Part shown: one piece after another, positions 1-7,040 of the stretch
Position numbering within the stretch: position 1 is the stretch's first letter
Layout: each line of letters begins with the position of its first letter
Assembly (NCBI GenBank): GCA_947459055.1
Contig: CANHCG010000039.1
Coordinates: 1-9,727, forward strand
DNA length: 9,727 nucleotides
From: Cytophagaceae bacterium
GTDB lineage: Bacteria > Bacteroidota > Bacteroidia > Cytophagales > Spirosomataceae
Reading direction: 5' to 3'
Program-made: the position numbers and the translations under genes
Notes under the pieces: model-generated
Told to the model about the DNA's origin: nothing
Seen by the model: the letters and a program-made list of their open reading frames with translations, nothing else
Databases searched by the model: none

Positions 1-1469
1 ATAACAAAATTCACATTCAACTGATCAGCTGTAATTAACATCGCAGCCTCTTTTCCTGGCCAAGCCGCACGGCGACGGATCACATTGTAGGTATTGACCG
101 CATCCGAAATTGCTCCTGAAAAATATTGTGCTTCAGCCAGCATCAAATAAGTGTCAGCTAAACGGAAAGCTATGAAATCACGCCCCCCCTCAAATTGAGT
201 ACGATCCACACGACTACCGTCAAAATGCTTATTAATAGCTAGGAAAATACGTTCATCATAACGTGAAGGCACCAAAACTTGGTATTTCTTCTTAGCACGC
301 TCAGCTTCCGACATCTCTACACCCGGTAGAAAAATCGCGGTATCACCTAAAGCAAAAGTGACTGTTTTCTTAGTTAAATCGAAACTCGTATTATAGGTAC
401 CAGGTCTATTGGAAAGATAGGTATCCTTAAACGACTTTTTATAACGACTATCATTTTCTCGATCCTTAAATAATACATCTAAGGTATATTTAGTAGGCAT
501 ATAACGTTTAAATGGACGACCGTTTTCTGTATCACGTTGCATACCCGGTAACACATCATACTCCATTCCAAAAAATACGTGCGCATTATTACCACCAGCA
601 TTTGTCAGAGGATCACGTGTATATTGGATAGACCAAATAACTTCGTTATTCATTTCATTCCCTTGTCTGTGAACATTGGCAAAATCTGGTAACAAAGAAA
701 TACCATAATTAGATATTACATTCTTTAAACTTGCAATGGCTTTTGCATAATCATCTCCAGCCTTTGCAGTTGATGTCGCCTTAGTTAAATAAACACGACC
801 TAACAAATGCTCTGCTCCTGCCCGCGTAATACGACCATATTCAGAAGAACGAGCTTTATTTTCCAAATCTGGGATCGCTTCATTCAAATCCTTAATGATT
901 TGAGCATATTGTGCGGCCACCGTACTTCTTTTAACTTCTTTGGTAGGCGCAAGCGTTTCAGTTAATCGTAAATCAACCCCACCAAATAATTGAGTAAAAA
1001 TAAAGTAATGGTGTGCACGAATAAACTTGGCTTCAGCAATACGCTGTTTTTTAATAGTTTCCGTTAAACCAGTTACTTTTTCAGCCCGACCAATAATCGC
1101 ATTACAAGTATTAATTCCCTGATAGAAATCATTCCAAATTTCTGCTACTTGTCCATTTCTCGTATCAAATTCAGTCGTATAGGTATTCATCATTTTCCAA
1201 CTCCCATCCGCACCATTTTGATAAGAATCCGTACCAAAAATCGTTAAATTCATACCGCGCTCAGTTCCATACCATGAACGCATCGTTGAATATGCAGCAC
1301 TGGTGGCATCGTTTAACCCTTTTGCGGTATTGATATAATCATTACCAATTCGGGAAACTACATTCTCTGTAAGCAAATCATTGCATGATTGAGTACCTAA
1401 AGCAACTACTCCAATCAAACCAATATTTGCTAAAAAACTTAATTTTCTAAAAATTTTAAAGCTTTTCAT
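1..1469 (-). CDS. SusD/RagB family nutrient-binding outer-membrane lipoprotein (C-terminus cut off by the window edge)
   Basis: The ORF reads without interruption from the ATG at 1469 to base 1, giving 489 residues. The N-terminus (MKSFKIFRKL) leads into a hydrophobic stretch ending in TQSC, a lipobox with Cys29 as the expected lipidated residue. The family's helical core shows as RIAEAKFIRAHHYF (about 143-156) followed by LFGGVDL (about 161-167), typical of the SusD-like N-terminal TPR region. Near the truncated end, RRRAAWP (about 465-471) is the usual C-terminal SusD/RagB segment. Judging by the family, roughly 60-90 residues are missing. SusD-like proteins sit on the cell surface as a lid over their SusC partner and capture the ligand. 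The gene begins 24 bases after the susC stop and must be co-transcribed with it. The ligand cannot be read from the sequence. The family call is secure. Confidence 0.95.
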   Translation of the reverse strand, partial: MKSFKIFRKLSFLANIGLIGVVALGTQSCNDLLTENVVSRIGNDYINTAKGLNDATSAAYSTMRSWYGTERGMNLTIFGTDSYQNGADGSWKMMNTYTTEFDTRNGQVAEIWNDFYQGINTCNAIIGRAEKVTGLTETIKKQRIAEAKFIRAHHYFIFTQLFGGVDLRLTETLAPTKEVKRSTVAAQYAQIIKDLNEAIPDLENKARSSEYGRITRAGAEHLLGRVYLTKATSTAKAGDDYAKAIASLKNVISNYGISLLPDFANVHRQGNEMNNEVIWSIQYTRDPLTNAGGNNAHVFFGMEYDVLPGMQRDTENGRPFKRYMPTKYTLDVLFKDRENDSRYKKSFKDTYLSNRPGTYNTSFDLTKKTVTFALGDTAIFLPGVEMSEAERAKKKYQVLVPSRYDERIFLAINKHFDGSRVDRTQFEGGRDFIAFRLADTYLMLAEAQYFSGAISDAVNTYNVIRRRAAWPGKEAAMLITADQLNVNFV

Positions 1470-1493
1470 ATCTATCTTAATTTAATAAATTGA

Positions 1494-4400
1494 TTAAAAT
1501 TTAAGGTTTAAACCGAAGGTCGTAACACTTGTTGCTGGTGATACGTTCGTATTAACCTCACCACCACCTACACCTTGCTCACCGTCCACAAATGTTTCTG
1601 GATCTATACCCTTATATTTTTGACGGTATTCTGCCAAAATCAATGGTTGTTGAATACTTGCAAAAATACGAACACTCTGCATTTTCAACTTCTTAGCCAA
1701 ATTATCTGGTAAATTATAACCAATATTGATATTTCGAATCTTAAAGAATGAACCTTCAAAATACGTCAATGTACTTCCATATTTAGGGAATTCTTGTGTT
1801 ACAACTGGCTGAGGAAACTCATTCGTAGGATTATTTGGTGTCCAGAAATCCAAAGCTAAGTTATTGTAACGACCCGCTAATTGGTTTACGTTATCATGAA
1901 AACGGCTACGAATTAACTGACCCACCCGAGCAAAAACAAAGAAAGATAAATCAAATCCTTTGTATGTAAAACGGTTCGTTAAACCTGCGGTGAAACCCGG
2001 AACAGCTGAACCTAAGATTTGACGGTCATCTGCATTAATCTTACCATCACCATTAGTATCTGCCACTTTGATTTGACCCACACGCTCTCCAAATGCTTTA
2101 GCAGCATCCGCCTCATTTGATTGCCAAATACCAACTTTCTTTAAATCAAAAAATACACTTAGCGGCTGACCGATAAACCGACCTGCACCAATGTCATCTA
2201 CTTTTCCATTCGCTAAAGAAACAATCGATTCTCTATTACGATTGAAAATCAAATCTGATGTCCATTGGAATCCACCACGGTCAATATTTACCGTATTTAA
2301 TGTTAATTCAATACCTGTATTTTGAGTCTCACCTACGTTTGTTGTAAATCCACCAAAACCAATCGATGTAGGCAATGGCTGAGGAGCCAACAAATTAGTC
2401 GTTCTCGTTAAATAATATTCAGCAGAACCTGAAACTCGCCCACGGAAAAAACTAAAGTCTAAACCTGCATTAGAAGTGGTCGATGTTTCCCAACGCAAAT
2501 CTGGATTACCAATCGAGTTAGGACGATATCCGAAAGCAGCTGTGTTATCCCAAGCATAAGCCGTACGACCTAACAAAGCTTGCGTTTGATATGGCGTAAT
2601 CGCTTGATTACCAATAGCTCCCCATGAAGCACGTAACTTCATCTGATCAATGGCAGCAATATTTTTAATAAATGGCTCCTCAGATAAATTCCATCCTAAA
2701 GCGAATGATGGGAAAATACCAAATTTAGTATTCGCACCAAAACGAGACGATCCATCCATACGGACAGTAGCCGTAAATAAGTACTTCTCTTTATAATCAT
2801 AGTTAACACGACCCATGTAGGAAAGTAAAGTCCATTCAATTAAATCTGTATTGGCACCGGTAATCTGGTTTGCATCACCCAAACGATGATATGACGCAGA
2901 TTCCGCTGGAATACCAATTACTGAAATAGAAGTACGTTCATCACGATCACGCTGAATAGATTGTAAACCTGTAAAGTTTAAATTATGTACATCTTTAAAT
3001 TTCTTGTTATAAGTCACAATGTTCTCTAAAGTCCAGTTGAAAAGAAATTGCTCATTAATACCACCACTTGGATTTCCCCCACGATTGTTATTAGTAAATG
3101 CACCAATAAAACGACCCGCACGACCAACAGTTAAATCAGGTCCAAAGTTTACACGATATTTTAAGCCTTTTGCGATATCCCACTCCCCAAATAAACTGTT
3201 AAAAGTACGGTAACGCTTATTCTCGTCAATATTAACACCTGGTTCTAATTCTGAAAAAGGATTTGTACGTAAACCATCATTCGTCGGTAAAAAAACTAAA
3301 TTACCATTCGCATCATATGGCTCACCTAGTGGATTTTCTTGCATAGCCCCACCCAAAATATTCAAATTTTCACCGTTACGAACGCTATTTACAATTAAAG
3401 TAGATAAACCAATTTTGATTTTATCGTTAATCTTATGGTCTAAATTCACACGGAACGTGTAACGAGAAAAATCTTGCATTTTAACAACACCAATATCTTG
3501 GAAGAAGTTGGCCGATATATTAAATGTCGTTTTTTCACTACCACCTGAAACGGCTACCTGATGACTTTGAATAGCCCCAGCACGCAACATTCCAGCCACA
3601 TAATCAGTTGAACGACCTGTTTGAATACTTGTTAACTCACGAGGTTCAAAGATTTTAGCATCATCTGCAGCAGTACCTGCACCTAAAGGATACTGACCTA
3701 CCGCCCGACGAGACTCACGCTTATACTCAGCAAATTGAGCACCATTCATGACACCAATCGTTCCTAACTCTTGGTTTAAACCATAATAAGAATCAACGGA
3801 AACAACCGTAGCTCCTGCCTTTCCACGCTTCGTAGAAATAATTACCACACCATTTGCACCTCTAGCTCCATAAATTGCTGTAGCCGATGCATCTTTCAAA
3901 ACCTCCATGGAAACAATGTCATTCGGGTTAATATCGTCAATACCACTTGATAATGGAATACCATCCACTACATAAAGAGGATCGTTAGACGCATTGAATG
4001 AACGTCTACCACGAATACGGATTTGAGGACCTGCTCCTGGCTTAGAACCTGGTTGAACCACATCCACACCCGCTGCACGACCTTGTAAAGCCTGACGAGC
4101 ATTCGTAATAGGTAATTCTTGAATCTCTTTAGCACCCACAGAGGAGATAGCTCCCGTCATTTGACTTTTTTTCTGTGTACCATAACCTACGACAACAACT
4201 TCCGTTAATGCTTTCGTATCCACAGCTAACACCACGTTAATTTGGGTTTTGCTTCCAATACTCACCTCTTGGCTTATAAAGCCAATGGATGAATAACTTA
4301 ACACGGCAGCACCAGCTACCGAAATTTTGTAATTTCCGTCTGCATCAGATGAGGTTCCCTTGGAAGTCCCCTTAATAGAAACGCTTACCCCTGGAATTCC

Positions 4401-4520
4401 AGAGCCATCTTCCGAAGAAGTAATTTTACCCGAAATCAACCGATCTTGAGCAAAACTTTGAAATCCAATTAGCATTAAGATCACGCTAATTGAAAGCCTA
4501 GAAAATAAATTTTTTTTCAT
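1494..4520 (-). CDS. SusC/RagA family TonB-linked outer-membrane transporter
   Basis: This 1008-residue protein starts with a signal peptide (MKKNLFSRLSISVILMLIG, probable cleavage near SFA-QD at 24/25). Next comes a carboxypeptidase-regulatory-like beta-sandwich (about 28-100, with GIPGVSVSIKGT). The TEVVVVGYGTQKK segment (106-118) and the plug follow, with the SusC signature around DASATAIYGARGANGVVIIS (210-229). The remainder is the 22-strand barrel, ending in an aromatic residue (NLKF) as expected for BAM-assembled proteins. A Ca-binding-like DTNGDGKINADD loop lies near residue 820. The protein imports a ligand handed over by SusD, powered by TonB-ExbBD. There is no STN (secretin/TonB N-terminal) signalling domain: the regulatory-like domain directly follows the signal peptide. 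It lies downstream of an ECF sigma gene and a palindromic operator and directly upstream of susD. Substrate unknown. Confidence 0.97.
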   Translation of the reverse strand: MKKNLFSRLSISVILMLIGFQSFAQDRLISGKITSSEDGSGIPGVSVSIKGTSKGTSSDADGNYKISVAGAAVLSYSSIGFISQEVSIGSKTQINVVLAVDTKALTEVVVVGYGTQKKSQMTGAISSVGAKEIQELPITNARQALQGRAAGVDVVQPGSKPGAGPQIRIRGRRSFNASNDPLYVVDGIPLSSGIDDINPNDIVSMEVLKDASATAIYGARGANGVVIISTKRGKAGATVVSVDSYYGLNQELGTIGVMNGAQFAEYKRESRRAVGQYPLGAGTAADDAKIFEPRELTSIQTGRSTDYVAGMLRAGAIQSHQVAVSGGSEKTTFNISANFFQDIGVVKMQDFSRYTFRVNLDHKINDKIKIGLSTLIVNSVRNGENLNILGGAMQENPLGEPYDANGNLVFLPTNDGLRTNPFSELEPGVNIDENKRYRTFNSLFGEWDIAKGLKYRVNFGPDLTVGRAGRFIGAFTNNNRGGNPSGGINEQFLFNWTLENIVTYNKKFKDVHNLNFTGLQSIQRDRDERTSISVIGIPAESASYHRLGDANQITGANTDLIEWTLLSYMGRVNYDYKEKYLFTATVRMDGSSRFGANTKFGIFPSFALGWNLSEEPFIKNIAAIDQMKLRASWGAIGNQAITPYQTQALLGRTAYAWDNTAAFGYRPNSIGNPDLRWETSTTSNAGLDFSFFRGRVSGSAEYYLTRTTNLLAPQPLPTSIGFGGFTTNVGETQNTGIELTLNTVNIDRGGFQWTSDLIFNRNRESIVSLANGKVDDIGAGRFIGQPLSVFFDLKKVGIWQSNEADAAKAFGERVGQIKVADTNGDGKINADDRQILGSAVPGFTAGLTNRFTYKGFDLSFFVFARVGQLIRSRFHDNVNQLAGRYNNLALDFWTPNNPTNEFPQPVVTQEFPKYGSTLTYFEGSFFKIRNINIGYNLPDNLAKKLKMQSVRIFASIQQPLILAEYRQKYKGIDPETFVDGEQGVGGGEVNTNVSPATSVTTFGLNLKF

Positions 4521-4538
4521 AGAGTTTTTAAAAATTAG

Positions 4539-4733
4539 TTAGAAATATTGCAAAGAATGATTGATTCGAACCCATAACGCTTCGCACTCATCATGGGTTA
4601 GTTGGTCTTCTTTAGAACTAGTATTTCCTGCTCTAGACCAAATTGGAACAGGTATTTTCTTTAAATAAGAAATAATTTTATTTCGATTTGGTACTCCTGA
4701 AACAACCTTTATTTCTCTTTTTTTGTAGGTCAT
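4539..4733 (-). CDS. Possible small hypothetical protein (64 aa) in the susC leader
   Basis: This ORF fills most of the leader between the sigma gene and susC, ends 18 bases before the susC ATG, and is not a shadow of another gene. The product is basic at the N-terminus (MTYKKREIK) and ends with an acidic, amphipathic-looking stretch (KEDQLTHDECEALWVRIN, about 41-58). It has no signal peptide or membrane segment. No Shine-Dalgarno sequence precedes the ATG, which is uninformative in this phylum. I do not recognise the protein. It sits where Bacteroidota sigma/SusCD cassettes usually carry a FecR-type anti-sigma gene, and the EALWVRI segment faintly recalls the helix before the FecR membrane span. 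That resemblance is impressionistic. It may equally be untranslated 5' leader. Confidence 0.25.
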   Translation of the reverse strand: MTYKKREIKVVSGVPNRNKIISYLKKIPVPIWSRAGNTSSKEDQLTHDECEALWVRINHSLQYF

Positions 4734-4738
4734 AAAAA

Positions 4739-4751
4739 CCGTAAACGTTTA
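4739..4751. promoter_or_regulatory. LacI-type palindromic operator in the susC leader
   Basis: The 13 bases CCGTAAACGTTTA contain the perfect 10-bp palindrome TAAACGTTTA (4742-4751) with the central CG typical of LacI/GalR-family operators. The same 13 bases recur exactly at 5504-5516 in the other intergenic region. The site lies just downstream of a -7 promoter match at 4777-4784, where a bound repressor could block transcription into susC. Palindrome and identity are seen directly; the binding protein is inferred. Confidence 0.6.
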
Positions 4752-4776
4752 ATATACCCTACAAAGCATGGCAGAA

Positions 4777-4784
4777 CAAAGTTA
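4777..4784 (-). promoter_or_regulatory. Candidate Bacteroidota -7 promoter element for susC/susD
   Basis: On the minus strand these bases read TAACTTTG, a full match to the Bacteroidota housekeeping -7 consensus TAnnTTTG. No convincing TTTG -33 element is found 19-21 bases upstream, so the promoter may be weak or need an activator or the ECF sigma factor. Transcription would start near 4770, leaving a leader of about 250 bases before susC and placing the operator around 4742-4751 some 20-30 bases into the transcript. An eight-base match with two free positions can arise by chance. Confidence 0.35.
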
Positions 4785-4812
4785 TACTCAAAAAATTATA
4801 AAATAAATTACA

Positions 4813-5382
4813 TTAAGCAATAATATGTTTTTGAGTCATTTGATCTTTCATGGTTCGAAGTGCCCCAAAAATCAGGTTATACACAGATTGAGGATTGATG
4901 CACATAGATTGACTAATTTGTTCCGTATCTAAATTTTCAAAATATTTCAAATGAATGGCTTGTCGTTGGCGTTTACTTAATACATGCAAACAAGCTCGTA
5001 ATTGATGACCCAACTGTAAATCTTCTTCAGATTTAATAACTAAGGATTCCTTCGAAGGCAAATCCTCGACAAAATCACGTGTAAAATTAAGATGGTGAGA
5101 TTGATTCCGAAGATTCGTTTCTAACTGCCTAATTAATTTCCGCTTGATTGAGGCCATGAGATAATATTTGACACTCGTTGTAGGCCCTAGCGTCGCATGA
5201 TTTTTCCACAGTTCCACAAATAAATCATGTAAACAATCTTTTATCAAATCCCGATCATTCGTGATTCCCATGGAATAGGTAAATAAGGGTTGAATAAAAT
5301 GTTGGTACAACGTAGTAAAAGCCTGCTGGTCGCCTCCCCTAAATTGATCCCAAATTTCTACTTCATTAATCCGTTGTTTCAT
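4813..5382 (-). CDS. ECF-type RNA polymerase sigma-70 family sigma factor
   Basis: This 189-residue protein has the two-domain layout of extracytoplasmic-function sigma factors. Region 2 spans about residues 20-85, with DRDLIKDCLHDLFVELWKN (43-61) forming the core RNAP/-10 binding helices and VKYYLMASIKRKLI (71-84) following. A variable linker (about 90-125) leads to region 4 (about 128-182), whose helix-turn-helix covers LDTEQISQSMCINPQSVYNL (151-170). It would direct RNA polymerase to promoters of its regulon, most likely including the susC/susD pair that follows on the same strand. No FecR-like anti-sigma gene is beside it. A divergent region with a double palindromic operator lies upstream, ending about 118 bases from the start codon. 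No terminator is visible between this gene and susC, so read-through is possible. The sigma class is clear; its target and inducing signal are inferred. Confidence 0.93.
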   Translation of the reverse strand: MKQRINEVEIWDQFRGGDQQAFTTLYQHFIQPLFTYSMGITNDRDLIKDCLHDLFVELWKNHATLGPTTSVKYYLMASIKRKLIRQLETNLRNQSHHLNFTRDFVEDLPSKESLVIKSEEDLQLGHQLRACLHVLSKRQRQAIHLKYFENLDTEQISQSMCINPQSVYNLIFGALRTMKDQMTQKHIIA

Positions 5383-5469
5383 CGGTAAAAAAATTATTGC
5401 ACTTTTTAAATAATAAAAATTTCTCAGGAACTAAATATTTAAATTACTCGAACAATATAATGTCGGGCA

Positions 5470-5484
5470 ATTGAATAATTCAAT
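5470..5484. repeat. Short inverted repeat between the sigma gene and the operator
   Basis: ATTGAATAATTCAAT is a perfect inverted repeat with 7-base arms around one central base. It lies 16 bases on the sigma-gene side of the large operator. It could be a second protein-binding site, but the region is very AT-rich, so chance is a serious alternative. Confidence 0.3.
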
Positions 5485-5500
5485 GAAATTCTATTATTTT

Positions 5501-5529
5501 TTTCCGTAAACGTTTACGGAAACGTTTAC
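5501..5529. promoter_or_regulatory. Double LacI-type operator in the divergent sigma/permease region
   Basis: Bases 5501-5522 form a perfect 22-bp palindrome centred between 5511 and 5512, with core GTAAACGTTTAC. A second AAACGTTT core (5520-5527) overlaps its right edge. The region can be read as a tandem 12-bp repeat, GTAAACGTTTAC (5506-5517) and GGAAACGTTTAC (5518-5529), differing at one base, with centres 12 bp apart. It ends 110 bases before the permease start and begins 118 bases from the sigma start, so one regulator could control both. LacI-family operators classically have an AAACGTTT-like core; that a LacI-family protein binds here is inferred. Confidence 0.7.
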
Positions 5530-5639
5530 ATTTTTTTTAATGAGAGAAACCACCCATATTTGGCATTATAAATACCCAAAAAATCATCCTTGGCTATAAA
5601 ATACATTATTGTATTAATCTGATAATTTAATTAAAAATT

Positions 5640-7040
5640 ATGGCGAATAAAAAGCTAAACGTGTTGGACGCATCCATGTTAGTCATGGGATCAATGATCG
5701 GTTCAGGAATCTTTTTAGTGAGTGCCGAAGTGGCAAGAACAGTTAATTCCCCCATCGCTTGGATATCAACTTGGCTATTAACCGCCTTTCTTACCATTAC
5801 TGGTGCCTACGCTTATGGTAAATTATCCACGGTTTTCCCAAAAACAGGTGGGCAGTATGTTTATTTAAAAGAATCCTACAATCCTTTAGTTGGATTCCTG
5901 TTTGGTTGGGCTGCCTTTTTAGTTATACAAACCGGAACCATCGCTGCGGTGGCTGTTGCTTTTGCCAAATACACCGGTTTCATTTTCCCGAATATCATCA
6001 ATGATGTACCGATGGTGGGAGATTATATATCGAGCCAACAAATTCTCGCTGCCCTACTCATCGCCGCCCTTACCTTCATTAACCTGCGTGGCATCCAATT
6101 CGCCTCCATCGTTCAAAATGTATTTACAATTACCAAAATTGGGGCCATCATCTTATTAATTTTCATCGGATTTTTTGTAGGTATTCAAAATGGCTGGATC
6201 CATTTTGATAACTTTTTCAGAACAGCTACTACCTATGATGCTGAAAAACATCAATTCATTGATATATCTTGGGGTCAATTTGCAAGTCTATTTGGCGTAG
6301 CCATGATAGGACCTTTGTTCTCCTCTTCTGCTTGGAATAACGTCACGTTCGCCAGTGCTGATTTCGAAGACCCGAAAAAGACAATCGCAAAAGGACTTGC
6401 CTATGGATCTGCGCTTGTTTGCCTATTGTATTTCTTAACCAATATGGCTTACCTGGGTATTTTGCCACTAACCGGATCCGAAACAGGTGAAACTTCTTAC
6501 CTGCATGGAATCATGTTTGCAAGTCAAGATCGACTTGGATCTGCCGCTTTAGAAACCGTTTTTGGTGCCTTAGGAGCTACCATTATGGCGATTTTAATTA
6601 TGATTTCTACGTTTGGATGTAACAACGGAATTATATTAGCAGGTGGTCGCTTATTTGAAGCAATGGCTAATGACAAATTATTCTTCAAGAAAGCCGCCGA
6701 AACAAACAAAAATGGAGTTCCATCTTATTCCTTACTAATTCAAGGTATTTGGGCCATCGCACTATGTTTTTCAGGCTCCTATGGAACATTACTAGATTTC
6801 ACGGTATTTGCCATTCTATTATTTTACTTCCTAACCGTAATATCTGTTTTTAAGAAACGCTTAATGCAGGAATCCTTGCCAGTAAGTCAGAAAATTCTTT
6901 TCGGTGCCTATTTAACTATCCTCGTTTTAATCGCAGGTAATTTATTATATGTCAAAACCGTGTCATCCACCATCGGATTATTCCTGGTGCTTCTAGGTAT
7001 ACCTTTCTATTATGTTATGAAACGAAATCAGAGAATATGA
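5640..7040 (+). CDS. APC-superfamily amino-acid permease
   Basis: This 466-residue, highly hydrophobic protein has about 12 predicted membrane helices, the usual size and topology of APC amino-acid transporters. The unwound first helix carries the substrate-backbone-binding motif GSMIGSGIF (17-25). The loop between helices 2 and 3 reads FPKTGGQYVYLKESYNPLVG (66-85), the family's P-x-x-GG-x-Y-x-Y-L-x-E pattern, as in SLC7/LAT-type members. It should move amino acids or related amines across the inner membrane; specificity cannot be read. ATG 5640 gives the motif at the expected distance, and the upstream bases are AT-rich without a Shine-Dalgarno sequence. It is transcribed divergently from the sigma gene, with a double operator between them. 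Its last 13 bases overlap the end of the convergent hydrolase gene. No good TAnnTTTG element was found upstream. Confidence 0.93.
   Translation: MANKKLNVLDASMLVMGSMIGSGIFLVSAEVARTVNSPIAWISTWLLTAFLTITGAYAYGKLSTVFPKTGGQYVYLKESYNPLVGFLFGWAAFLVIQTGTIAAVAVAFAKYTGFIFPNIINDVPMVGDYISSQQILAALLIAALTFINLRGIQFASIVQNVFTITKIGAIILLIFIGFFVGIQNGWIHFDNFFRTATTYDAEKHQFIDISWGQFASLFGVAMIGPLFSSSAWNNVTFASADFEDPKKTIAKGLAYGSALVCLLYFLTNMAYLGILPLTGSETGETSYLHGIMFASQDRLGSAALETVFGALGATIMAILIMISTFGCNNGIILAGGRLFEAMANDKLFFKKAAETNKNGVPSYSLLIQGIWAIALCFSGSYGTLLDFTVFAILLFYFLTVISVFKKRLMQESLPVSQKILFGAYLTILVLIAGNLLYVKTVSSTIGLFLVLLGIPFYYVMKRNQRI

Noticed and set aside
2010..2065. Dockerin/EF-hand-like DTNGDGKINADD motif in SusC, considered as a cellulosome-type domain
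   Set aside because: This single Ca-binding-like loop is a common feature of SusC barrels and is not a paired dockerin repeat.
3019..3213. Plus-strand 64-codon ORF inside susC
   Set aside because: It lies wholly antisense to a strongly conserved gene and has no recognisable domain or start signal.
4569..4599. AACCCAT/ATGGGTT inverted repeat (7-base arms, 17-base loop) in the susC leader
   Set aside because: The loop is long, the stem has only three G-C pairs and no T-run follows, so it supports neither a terminator nor a known riboswitch. It could be chance.
5531..5639. Possible -33/-7 promoter for the permease (TTTG at 5559-5562)
   Set aside because: No TAnnTTTG-like element is found 19-21 bases downstream, so a specific promoter call is not supported.
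5956..6159. Overlapping 67-codon ORF in another frame of the permease gene
   Set aside because: It is a frame-shifted shadow of membrane-helix codons in a clear APC transporter.
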